Shown in pieces: positions 58,682-64,000 of a DNA stretch of 64,000 nt. The translations under genes were made by a program, and so were the position numbers. Position 1 is the first letter of the stretch. Every line of letters starts with the position of its first letter. A model generated the notes under the pieces. That model was not told the DNA's origin, ran no database searches, and saw only the letters and a list, made by a program, of their open reading frames with translations. Source of the stretch: Paenibacillus melissococcoides (GTDB taxonomy: Bacteria > Bacillota > Bacilli > Paenibacillales > Paenibacillaceae); the NCBI GenBank assembly GCA_944800085.1, contig CALYLO010000015.1:62001-126000 (forward strand), given 5' to 3'.

Positions 58682-58714
58682 TATCAGGTTGGCCTTTTAA
58701 GGGCCAACCTGATA
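58682..58714. other. Perfect 13-bp hairpin near prophage edge
   Basis: TATCAGGTTGGCC (58682-58694) is the exact complement of 58702-58714 with a seven-base loop. There is no T-run on either side. It could be a terminator stem, a small-RNA element or part of an attachment region. Confidence 0.5.
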
Positions 58715-58839
58715 AATAAACGCTCTACCCCTCTCCCCGTGTCAACACCCGTCCTGAACGCAACTCTAAATCCGTAAAACTTTTGTATAAACAGATCCTC
58801 CAGCATGCAGATCCTCTCATCCGGTATAAAGCCTTTAAG

Positions 58840-59115
58840 CTAATGTAACTCAGCGATAAATTCTTTATAAATTATCTCGTTGTCCTTTTCGCAAGAATCC
58901 ACCACTTCCCACGATTTCTTTTCAATTATTTGCTCTGCCCATTCATCATTAAGTGTTAAGGTTAATTCATCCACGAATGCCCATTGAAAATTCACGACTT
59001 CCATAATTGCATCAGCCAGTAGTGGTTCAACTAGGTAAGCTTCGTTGTATAAGATAGTTAGCATAGTCTGTAAGCGTTCTCGTTTTTCTACTAAGTTTTG
59101 CTCAATTTGCTTCAT
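58840..59115 (-). CDS. Small phage-region protein, unknown
   Basis: Not recognised. This 91-residue acidic protein is mostly helical (K-Q-I-E-Q-N-L-V-E-K-R-E-R-L-Q-T-M-L, then D-E-W-A-E-Q-I-I-E-K-K-S-W-E-V-V). The AT-rich coding sequence differs from the GC-rich chromosome to its left, in line with a prophage origin. No membrane segment or catalytic motif. Confidence 0.55.
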   Translation of the reverse strand: MKQIEQNLVEKRERLQTMLTILYNEAYLVEPLLADAIMEVVNFQWAFVDELTLTLNDEWAEQIIEKKSWEVVDSCEKDNEIIYKEFIAELH

Positions 59116-59321
59116 GTGCAGCCCTCGTCCGTGTTTTATATTTACAAATCATACTAACCTAAATCTACTATATTGTGGAACCTCAAGCAATATTAATATC
59201 TATTGTAAAATATGACAATGTATGTATGTTCATATATTCATATTCTATACCTGCAATTAAAAAAGCCTCGGAGCAATCCGGGGCTTTACTTATTGCATGT
59301 TCATTTCTTTACAACTCTATC

Positions 59322-59603
59322 TCATTCCTCTCCTCGATACTTATTCAGTGCTGCTTTAGCAATCTCTACTGGATTCTCGGCACCGGCAACTATTAGATCA
59401 AGTGCCTCTTCTAAAAGTTCTAAACTGTCGGATGAGAACAATTCCTCTTCATGCATAATGGTGAAGTCTCTCAAAGTTAACTTTACTTCATCAATTCCAG
59501 ACTCCAGTAATTCACGAAGTTTGTTCTTGGATTCCGCCCTCATTAACTTTACTTCTTCTTTTCGCTTTATCCATTCCTCTTTAACAGCCTCTATGTTTGA
59601 CAA
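59322..59603 (-). CDS. Small helical phage-region protein, unknown
   Basis: Not recognised. The start is TTG 59603, seven bases after AAAGGAGG, giving 93 residues (S-N-I-E-A-V-K-E-E-W-I-K-R-K-E-E-V-K-L-M). It is charged, helical and probably coiled-coil in its first half. It lies downstream of the 59.7-kb gene on the same strand, in the leftward phage transcript. Confidence 0.6.
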   Translation of the reverse strand: MSNIEAVKEEWIKRKEEVKLMRAESKNKLRELLESGIDEVKLTLRDFTIMHEEELFSSDSLELLEEALDLIVAGAENPVEIAKAALNKYRGEE

Positions 59604-59698
59604 TACAGCACCTCCTTTCCCATGAACCAAATCCAAAGACTATTCCCGGCGCTCTTCGCCTTTTTCTTCAACAATGCGTCTGATCAATTCATCATTAA

Positions 59699-59968
59699 TC
59701 AACCGCTATTTTGGTTATTCGTTACTCTAACATTCAACTTGAACTCGATAAACGGGACGTAGCGCCCCAAAAGGCTCTCAATCGCTTTCTGTAACGCTTC
59801 TGATTCGACAAGCAATACGTCTTCATCGACTTGCTTTCGCGCCATGTAATCAGGGTTTTCGCTTACCCACCACCGATCCTCGCCGTACTTAATCATTGCA
59901 TTCAACATCCTCTCCTGAGTTTCCTTTTCTCCTGTCATTAAACTCACATACTCCTGGTTAGAATACAT
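59699..59968 (-). CDS. Small phage-region protein, unknown
   Basis: Not recognised. The 89-residue product (M-Y-S-N-Q-E-Y-V-S-L-M-T-G-E-K-E-T-Q-E-R-M...W-W-V-S-E-N-P-D-Y-M-A-R-K) is soluble and has no clear motif. It begins just after the repressor-like gene and so belongs to the leftward operon. Confidence 0.55.
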   Translation of the reverse strand: MYSNQEYVSLMTGEKETQERMLNAMIKYGEDRWWVSENPDYMARKQVDEDVLLVESEALQKAIESLLGRYVPFIEFKLNVRVTNNQNSG

Positions 59969-59973
59969 ACACT

Positions 59974-60195
59974 CTATCCCTCCTTTTCTTCGGTTCCAGA
60001 GACATGCTCAATAACATCATTCGGCTGTACTCCAAAATATGAACACGTCTTGTCCAGCACTTCCATCGAAACATACTCACCTTTCCCCATCTTTGCCAAT
60101 GTTGCCGTAGAAAGGCCGAGCGCTTGCCTATATTCCGTTTTAGACATGTCACGCTGCAGCAGTAAATGCCACAACGGCTTATAACTAAACCCCAT
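59974..60195 (-). CDS. Small Cro/CI-type HTH repressor
   Basis: This 73-residue single-domain regulator starts at ATG 60195 after CAAGGAGG. The HTH reads M-S-K-T-E-Y-R-Q-A-L-G-L-S-T-A-T-L-A-K-M-G-K-G, followed by helices typical of short XRE proteins (Y-V-S-M-E-V-L-D-K-T-C-S-Y-F-G-V-Q-P-N-D-V-I). It is divergent from the tiny plus-strand genes, with two promoters and paired operator-like sites between them. It probably governs the early switch of the element. Confidence 0.82.
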   Translation of the reverse strand: MGFSYKPLWHLLLQRDMSKTEYRQALGLSTATLAKMGKGEYVSMEVLDKTCSYFGVQPNDVIEHVSGTEEKEG

Positions 60196-60225
60196 AGCCG
60201 GGCCTCCTTGTCCTGTTATATTTTC

Positions 60226-60254
60226 ATTATAAAAATTTATGTTTAGGAAATCAA
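60226..60254 (-). promoter_or_regulatory. Leftward promoter of the repressor gene
   Basis: On the minus strand TTGATT (60254-60249) and TATAAT (60231-60226) are 17 bases apart. Confidence 0.75.
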
Positions 60255-60257
60255 ATA
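60242..60257 (+). promoter_or_regulatory. Operator-like site O1
   Basis: TTTAGGAAATCAAATA overlaps the -35 element of the leftward promoter. It shares 13 of 16 bases with O2 at 60296-60311. Confidence 0.6.
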
Positions 60258-60263
60258 TTTTGT

Positions 60264-60292
60264 TTGACTTATTGTTTATGAAAGTGTATATT
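60264..60292 (+). promoter_or_regulatory. Rightward promoter of the tiny-gene transcript
   Basis: TTGACT (60264-60269) and TATATT (60287-60292) are separated by 17 bases and face away from the repressor gene. Confidence 0.75.
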
Positions 60293-60295
60293 ATA

Positions 60296-60321
60296 TTTAG
60301 GAAGTTAAACATGACTTCCTA
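60296..60321 (+). promoter_or_regulatory. Operator-like site O2 with inverted repeat
   Basis: TTTAGGAAGTTAAACA (60296-60311) repeats O1 with three transitions and lies at the start of the rightward transcript. A perfect inverted repeat TAGGAAGT...ACTTCCTA (60298-60305/60314-60321) overlaps it. Confidence 0.6.
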
Positions 60322-60338
60322 GATTGGAGGTGAAGGGT

Positions 60339-60422
60339 GTGAAAGAAATGGTGCAACTTCTTACGGCTATCATACAATGCTATACCGCTTACTTGATTTT
60401 TCGCACGAGCCGTAAAAAGTAA
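60339..60422 (+). CDS. 27-residue hydrophobic peptide
   Basis: GTG 60339 follows GGAGGTGAAGG. The product (V-K-E-M-V-Q-L-L-T-A-I-I-Q-C-Y-T-A-Y-L-I-F-R-T-S-R-K-K) is one short membrane-type helix with a basic tail. It is the first gene of the rightward transcript and is followed at once by two hairpins. Size and layout recall type I toxins or membrane peptides of phages, but no family is assigned. Confidence 0.6.
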   Translation: MKEMVQLLTAIIQCYTAYLIFRTSRKK

Positions 60423-60425
60423 AAA

Positions 60426-60489
60426 GGTACTTATCGATGCGGTGCACGCAAAGTAAGTACCAGGGAGGTCGTCCGGCACGACGGCCTCC
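60426..60489 (+). ncRNA. Two adjacent strong hairpins after the tiny ORF
   Basis: GGTACTTA (60426-60433) pairs with TAAGTACC (60454-60461), with a small inner GCG/CGC stem. GGAGGTCGTC (60464-60473) pairs with 60480-60489 through one G-U pair around CGGCAC. They lie back to back between two tiny hydrophobic ORFs. No T-run follows, so a regulatory or antisense-target role is as likely as termination. Confidence 0.55.
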
Positions 60490-60550
60490 TCACCAAAATC
60501 TTATCACGCCTTCACCCCTAATAACAAGGTATGAGGGAGGATGGACAAGC

Positions 60551-60637
60551 ATGGAATACATTACTTGGACATTCAGTACTGCAGCCCTGGCACTAAGCAT
60601 CATCGCATTGGTGGTTACGTTACGGAATAGAAAATAA
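60551..60637 (+). CDS. 28-residue single-pass membrane peptide
   Basis: ATG 60551 follows GAGGGAGG at about ten bases. The peptide (M-E-Y-I-T-W-T-F-S-T-A-A-L-A-L-S-I-I-A-L-V-V-T-L-R-N-R-K) is a hydrophobic helix with a basic end. It is a second tiny membrane peptide on the rightward phage transcript and resembles in form small holin-like or type I toxin peptides of Bacillus phages. Function unknown. Confidence 0.6.
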   Translation: MEYITWTFSTAALALSIIALVVTLRNRK

Positions 60638-60668
60638 GTCGGCGGGCGTACGCAGGGAGGGAAAAAGG

Positions 60669-60842
60669 ATGAAATACAATGTGACGATGGATGGAATTCT
60701 TATTCGGAATGAAATTGATGCAGAGCGCTTGGAACGGTTTTTGAAAAAATTAGTATTCGAGGGAGGATGTCAGAAATCGGAGAATTTCTATCTGTCGCAG
60801 TTCGGTTGCATCGTGAAAGTGATTCCAGTAAACCCCGCCTGA
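60669..60842 (+). CDS. 57-residue phage-region protein, unknown
   Basis: ATG 60669 follows GGGAGGGAAAAAGG. The product (M-K-Y-N-V-T-M-D-G-I-L-I-R-N-E-I-D-A-E-R...Y-L-S-Q-F-G-C-I-V-K-V-I) is soluble, with a predicted beta-alpha-beta pattern and two cysteines. No family recognised. It is followed directly by the four-palindrome element. Confidence 0.6.
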   Translation: MKYNVTMDGILIRNEIDAERLERFLKKLVFEGGCQKSENFYLSQFGCIVKVIPVNPA

Positions 60843-60847
60843 TGATG

Positions 60848-60935
60848 GTCCGAGGGATACGGACCGAAACCTAGCCGCAGCGAGCGGCGATGGTCGCGGA
60901 TATCCGCTACACGGACGCGTTGCAACGTGGCCGTT
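60848..60935 (+). ncRNA. Compact four-hairpin GC-rich element
   Basis: Four palindromes follow each other: GGTCCG/CGGACC (60848-60866), GCCGC/GCGGC (60875-60889), GCGGATATCCGC (60897-60908) and CGTTGCAACG (60919-60928), the last enclosed by ACGG/CCGT (60912-60935). The stretch is much richer in GC than its flanks and has no ORF. It could be a structured RNA on the rightward transcript or a protein-binding DNA site. Confidence 0.6.
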
Positions 60936-60977
60936 TTACATATATTGCTCTTTAAAATATATCAAAGGGTGATAGCA

Positions 60978-61169
60978 ATGACTCCTTACGAAAAGGTATT
61001 CCGTGCATTTGTTTCTGAACTCGATGGTACTGAATTAATGCAGCAAGCTCATACATTTTACGTCGGACAAGTCAGTAACATATTAGGATGGACTGATCTT
61101 ACAGATTCGAGATTGCTCGCGGAGATTCGGACGCTAGATAATGCATTCCGAACAATCGTTAGAAGATAA
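60978..61169 (+). CDS. 63-residue phage-region protein, unknown
   Basis: ATG 60978 follows AAAGGGTGATAGCA. The product (M-T-P-Y-E-K-V-F-R-A-F-V-S-E-L-D-G-T-E-L...D-S-R-L-L-A-E-I-R-T-L-D-N-A-F) is soluble and mostly helical. No family recognised. Confidence 0.6.
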   Translation: MTPYEKVFRAFVSELDGTELMQQAHTFYVGQVSNILGWTDLTDSRLLAEIRTLDNAFRTIVRR

Positions 61170-61196
61170 GCATGAAATCAAGGAGTTGTATTGAGA

Positions 61197-61349
61197 ATGA
61201 CGAATTGCAACTGTTTAGGGAAGGAAGAGGAATGGCACTTTGATGATGACTTAGGCTGCTGGTATGTATGTAGAGAATGCGAAGAATGCGGGTATTATTG
61301 GGAGGGACCTTATTATCATCTGGACGATCCTGAACTACGTCCCGAATAA
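61197..61349 (+). CDS. 50-residue Cys-rich, zinc-finger-like protein
   Basis: ATG 61197 is in frame with TTG 61191, which lies closer to AAGGAG, so either may be the start. The cysteines (N-C-N-C-L, then W-Y-V-C-R-E-C-E-E-C-G-Y-Y-W-E-G) form a likely zinc-binding group. Such small proteins are common in phage early regions. No partner is known. Confidence 0.6.
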   Translation: MTNCNCLGKEEEWHFDDDLGCWYVCRECEECGYYWEGPYYHLDDPELRPE

Positions 61350-61359
61350 AACGCTAAGG

Positions 61360-61388
61360 GCCGCGGTATATCACCGTGGCCCTTCTTT
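61360..61388. terminator. Bidirectional terminator between early genes and endolysin
   Basis: GGGCCGCGGT and ACCGTGGCCC form a strong stem with TTCTTT on one side and A-rich sequence on the other, between the converging transcripts. Confidence 0.75.
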
Positions 61389-61420
61389 CGGAGGCAAGGA
61401 ATCTCCAATAGTGTCTCCAA

Positions 61421-62626
61421 TCAAGTGGTAGTTATACCGACCTTTCGTTCCTTTGCATCCCATTTAACTTTGACCCCGGCAGCATCAGCAACCGCCCGGA
61501 TAGGAGCGTATGCGCTGCCGCCGATAAGTTCACCTGGCACAGGCGCGCCATTGATTGATGCCGTTTTGCTCTGCTGGTTCCAGCCAATCTTGGCGCCAAG
61601 CGCTTCGCCTACGGCCCGAATCGGAGCGAGAACCGTTCCATCGACTAGTGGCCCTTCGGCAATCTTTTTACCGTTGATTTCAATTCCGGCCATTACAACC
61701 TTCTTCCCCTGCTCATCGTATTTCATTAGTCCGTATTGTTCGATTAGGCCAATCAATAGCTGCGGATACTTCGGATCGGTCGCATATCCACCACGCCAGA
61801 TTTCCCGGCAAGCTGTTTTGTAATCAGCGTTCAATACGCCGTGATAACGCTTCGGCTTGTCCTTTGTCCCGTTAAGGACGAGTTTCGAATGATCTTCGAT
61901 GCTCTCAGCCCAGTTATGATACGCCCGAAAAGCAGCTTCTATTTGATAAGGTGTTCGGTCCGTTCTGTACTCCGTAGTAGGCATATTTACGCTGCCTGCC
62001 GGGCCCTTTCCCTTGATGCCGAATAGATTGTTCGCTTTTTTCGTCAGGCCGCTCTCTCCCCAGCCGCTTTCCAATGCAGCCTGGGCGATTGTGAGTGATG
62101 CGGGCACCCCTGTCCGCTTCATATCTTCCACGGCTGCCGGTGCAATCTTCGCAATGAAATCCGTTTGCTTCATGCTCCCCTTATCCTTTCCTTGTCCCTG
62201 ATATTTTGAGAGGTACGCCCCGGGGTCTGTATGCATGCCGTAACCAAATGAAGGCGCTGCCTTGGTCCGTACCTCATAATGCAAATGCGAGCCGGTGCTG
62301 CGGCCTGTTGTCCCCTGCTTTCCGACTTCCTGTCCTGCTACTACTCTTTGACCGACCTTCACGGTGCAGGAATCCAGATGCGCGTAACAGTGCAGTGCGC
62401 CGCGCCCGTCCCTAATGGCGACTACAATACCAAAATTACCGAAGCCTGTTCCCGCTCGTCCTTCTCGGGCATGGACCACTTCCCCGCCCATAAACGCAAA
62501 AATAGGCGCTTTATGCGCCTTCACCAAGTCGATGCCGGTATGTTCTTTTTGTTTGCCATCAATAGGATCTTTTCGCGGCCCGAAAGGGCTTGTCACACGG
62601 TATCCATGCTTTCCCCAGTCATACAT
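61421..62626 (-). CDS. Phage endolysin: M23 peptidase + glucosaminidase + stalk domain
   Basis: This 401-residue lysin combines two wall-cutting domains. The M23 endopeptidase (about 5-135) has H-T-G-I-D-L-V and H-L-H-Y-E metal motifs. A glucosaminidase domain (about 155-295) shows S-L-T-I-A-Q-A-A-L-E-S-G-W-G and N-N-L-F-G-I-K-G. The C-terminus (about 310-401) has two halves of a copper-amine-oxidase-N-like stalk domain (A-P-I-R-A-V-G-E-A-L-G-A and Y-A-P-I-R-A-V-A-D-A-A-G-V) that probably binds the wall. It starts with a small overlap with the holin gene. No signal peptide is seen, as expected for a holin-dependent lysin. Confidence 0.9.
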   Translation of the reverse strand: MYDWGKHGYRVTSPFGPRKDPIDGKQKEHTGIDLVKAHKAPIFAFMGGEVVHAREGRAGTGFGNFGIVVAIRDGRGALHCYAHLDSCTVKVGQRVVAGQEVGKQGTTGRSTGSHLHYEVRTKAAPSFGYGMHTDPGAYLSKYQGQGKDKGSMKQTDFIAKIAPAAVEDMKRTGVPASLTIAQAALESGWGESGLTKKANNLFGIKGKGPAGSVNMPTTEYRTDRTPYQIEAAFRAYHNWAESIEDHSKLVLNGTKDKPKRYHGVLNADYKTACREIWRGGYATDPKYPQLLIGLIEQYGLMKYDEQGKKVVMAGIEINGKKIAEGPLVDGTVLAPIRAVGEALGAKIGWNQQSKTASINGAPVPGELIGGSAYAPIRAVADAAGVKVKWDAKERKVGITTT

Positions 62627-63053
62627 TTTTCTCGCCGCCCTTTCCTTTCAAAACAGCAATAACATCTTTCAATTGACTAGGCATGTTCATTCCGACGCGG
62701 CCAAGATTCTCTGTAATTGAAAGCAATTCATTTGCAATGAAAAAGTAAATTGCTCCAGACATAATTGCGTTCGTGCCTAAAATCAAATCAACATGATGGG
62801 CGAGCCCTACGATCAAGAACATTAGTCCTTTTTTAGCGAGCCCCCAAAAACCTACTTCGCTGCTCAAACCCTTGCTTGAATCTGTTGGGTTGTCGCGACC
62901 TTCTTTATATGCCGCCGCAAATCCTGTGATGTAGTCAACAGTAACAACAACGGCCAAAGCAGTCAGAAGCGAGCTCCACCCTCCATAAAAGAATGATGTA
63001 AACCCGCCAACGGCGGCGGCTCCCCACTTAATTAGCAAATCCCATCTTTCCAT
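62619..63053 (-). CDS. Phage holin
   Basis: This 144-residue membrane protein has three to four hydrophobic segments (about 10-30, 35-50, 75-95, 100-118) and fits the phage_holin_4 / toxin-secretion holin group (L-L-T-A-L-A-V-V-V-T-V-D-Y-I-T-G-F-A-A-A-Y). It would permeabilise the membrane to release the overlapping endolysin. Its C-terminus is charged and cytoplasmic-like. Confidence 0.9.
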   Translation of the reverse strand: MERWDLLIKWGAAAVGGFTSFFYGGWSSLLTALAVVVTVDYITGFAAAYKEGRDNPTDSSKGLSSEVGFWGLAKKGLMFLIVGLAHHVDLILGTNAIMSGAIYFFIANELLSITENLGRVGMNMPSQLKDVIAVLKGKGGEKNV

Positions 63054-63074
63054 GAGTTTATCCCCCTATTGACA

Positions 63075-63120
63075 TATGAAATAGCCCCCGGGTATCCCGA
63101 GGGCATAAATAAAGCGCCTG
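63075..63120 (-). terminator. Hairpin between XkdX and holin genes
   Basis: On the minus strand GCCCTCGGG-ATA-CCCGGGGGC forms a strong stem downstream of the XkdX-like gene, with a second GCGC stem before it. It may separate the tail transcript from the lysis genes, or only reduce read-through. Confidence 0.55.
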
Positions 63121-63136
63121 CTCTATGGCGTGGCGC

Positions 63137-63286
63137 TTATTCCTGTGTCGGAAATTTTATCCCAGTAATCTTCTCGTACTCTTCCGGCGTGATTTCCCCG
63201 AATCGGTTGGCCTCCGTCTTAACGGCTGCGCATAGCCCCTCTGCGTCGATCCATTCACAATCAAAAGCAAGTTTCCAGAAATTCAT
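63137..63286 (-). CDS. XkdX-family phage protein
   Basis: This 49-residue protein (M-N-F-W-K-L-A-F-D-C-E-W-I-D...G-E-I-T-P-E-E-Y-E-K-I-T-G) has the short XkdX-type pattern found between tail-fibre and holin genes of many Bacillus phages and PBSX-like elements. The start overlaps the upstream gene stop (ATGA). Its function is unknown. Confidence 0.8.
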   Translation of the reverse strand: MNFWKLAFDCEWIDAEGLCAAVKTEANRFGEITPEEYEKITGIKFPTQE

Positions 63287-63921
63287 TCCGTTTGCCCTCC
63301 TTTAAATTCAATAATTTCAAGTTTAGCATTCGTCAATTCCGCACCCAGGCTGTCGATAGTCTGCTTTTTCTGCATGCTGTCCAGCCGCGATTGGGTCAAC
63401 ATTCTGCCAAGGTCATCAATGACGCTCTGCTGCTGGATATTCCTGATTTTCATTTGCGTCAATTCTTGGCCCAGCGCGTCGGTCTGTGACGGCTGCGGAT
63501 CCGGATTCAGCGCTTCGATTTCCTCGTCCGTGAGTCCGTTCCGCCAGAAGCTTGGGCCGTCCACGGGTTGCGGCGGCTCCGGCAGCGGATCGTCGCTCTC
63601 CGGGTCATGCTCGGCCAGCACGGCCATGTATTCGGCGTATGCAGCCTCATAAGCCTCCTGCGCTGCTCTGTAGCCCTCGACATCGAATATAGGCTGATAC
63701 AGCCCGTCAGGCATCGGCACAGCTACGGTGTAGCCTACGAGTACCGTTTCCGGTTCGTCAGGCTGCTCGTCGTCACGCTGCTCCGGTTCAGACTGCGGAA
63801 GGCTGCCGGGTTCGTCCGGTTCAACCGGTTCCCGCCGATCAAAAACGCCCGTCACGGAGTCCGCAACGAGCGTCGGTTCGATGTAGCGACCGGATAGGTC
63901 GGTTATGATTGCTTCTTTCAT
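63283..63921 (-). CDS. Phage tail-module protein with acidic linker and coiled coil
   Basis: This 212-residue protein starts at ATG 63921 after AAGGAGG. It has a small N-terminal region, a P/E/D-rich linker (about 32-60), a middle region with Y-R-A-A-Q-E-A-Y-E-A-A-Y, and three C-terminal heptad-like repeats built on L-G-x-x-L-T-x-x-x-L (about 150-205), which should form a coiled coil. Position just upstream of XkdX, holin and lysin is typical for a tail-fibre-associated protein. No named family assigned. Confidence 0.7.
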   Translation of the reverse strand: MKEAIITDLSGRYIEPTLVADSVTGVFDRREPVEPDEPGSLPQSEPEQRDDEQPDEPETVLVGYTVAVPMPDGLYQPIFDVEGYRAAQEAYEAAYAEYMAVLAEHDPESDDPLPEPPQPVDGPSFWRNGLTDEEIEALNPDPQPSQTDALGQELTQMKIRNIQQQSVIDDLGRMLTQSRLDSMQKKQTIDSLGAELTNAKLEIIEFKGGQTE

Positions 63922-63932
63922 GTCGTGCCTCC

Positions 63933-64000
63933 TTATTTATTTGCAAGGAACGATATACCTTGCAATGAGAGATAATCATTTTTTGCATTAGGCGAGCCAA
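63933..64000 (-). CDS. C-terminus of an upstream tail-module gene
   Basis: A reading frame enters from the right edge (G-S-P-N-A-K-N-D-Y-L-S-L-Q-G-I-S-F-L-A-N-K) and stops at 63933-63935, just before the ribosome site of the next gene. Only 21 residues are visible, so identity cannot be stated. Confidence 0.5.
   Translation of the reverse strand, partial: GSPNAKNDYLSLQGISFLANK

Noticed and set aside
58200..58840. Prophage attachment core
   Set aside because: Only one end of the element is in view, so a duplicated core cannot be identified.
59640..59702. 20-codon TTG-started frame overlapping the stop at 59699
   Set aside because: The TTGA overlap is suggestive, but the peptide is too short to support without comparison.
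1..64000. rRNA or tRNA genes
   Set aside because: None recognised on either strand by eye; a tRNA search tool would be decisive.

Overview
The window reads as chromosome from a spore-forming Firmicute of the Paenibacillaceae, most likely Paenibacillus. The main evidence is gene order: from qcrABC through ypjA/ypjB, mazG-like, dapB, mgsA, bshB1, bshA, cca, birA, panBCD, dinG, ypmB, asnS and dnaD it matches the Bacillus subtilis ypiF-to-dnaD region. Bacillithiol genes, a proline T-box leader, SLH/copper-amine-oxidase-type stalk domains, moderately high GC and GGAGG-type ribosome binding sites agree. No rRNA, tRNA or CRISPR locus was seen.

Layout. 1-4.1 kb (minus): an SLH-domain surface protein cut by the window edge, a GerM-domain lipoprotein and an N-acetylmuramoyl-L-alanine amidase. 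4.3-8.7 kb: a MarR repressor with a 14-TM drug exporter, a non-coding element bounded by inverted repeats, an orphan TetR regulator and a C39-like lipoprotein. 8.8-12 kb: leuCD diverging from a LysR regulator. 12-23 kb: methionine salvage and proline synthesis genes. nagZ (broken by a stop codon) and mtnU lie on the minus strand; mtnE, a proline T-box leader and an overlapping proB-proA / proC-mtnW-mtnX-mtnB run (mtnB frameshifted) lie on the plus strand. 23.1-24.2 kb: a gene-poor repeat island with an alpha/beta-hydrolase remnant.

24.2-45.8 kb is a dense minus-strand housekeeping block: dnaD, asnS, ackA-hbd, a short FtsH-like membrane protease with a membrane partner, ypmB, mtaD, rex, dinG, a TPR protein, panBCD (behind a structured leader), birA, cca, bshA, bshB1, mgsA, dapB and a MazG-like hydrolase. 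Many neighbours overlap by ATGA or TAATG. 45.9-49.8 kb: a plus-strand YitT protein, then a second repeat island. This island holds an IS1595-type transposase homologue that has lost catalytic residues. Its promoter has ideal sigma-A spacing and carries two LexA-like boxes. 49.8-58.2 kb: ypjB, ypjA, the cytochrome bc complex, small conserved genes, a gamma-carbonic anhydrase, a histidine phosphatase and an ECF sigma/anti-sigma pair.

58.6-64 kb is the end of a prophage or phage-tail-like element. It has a small repressor with divergent promoters and paired operators, tiny ORFs between strongly structured RNA-like elements, and a tail-XkdX-holin-endolysin cassette that runs off the right edge.

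The strongest leads for new biology are the SOS-type promoter on a decayed, probably domesticated transposase, the repeat islands that share a motif, and the structured elements in the phage early region. Two core genes (nagZ, mtnB) carry single-base lesions that could be real or assembly errors.
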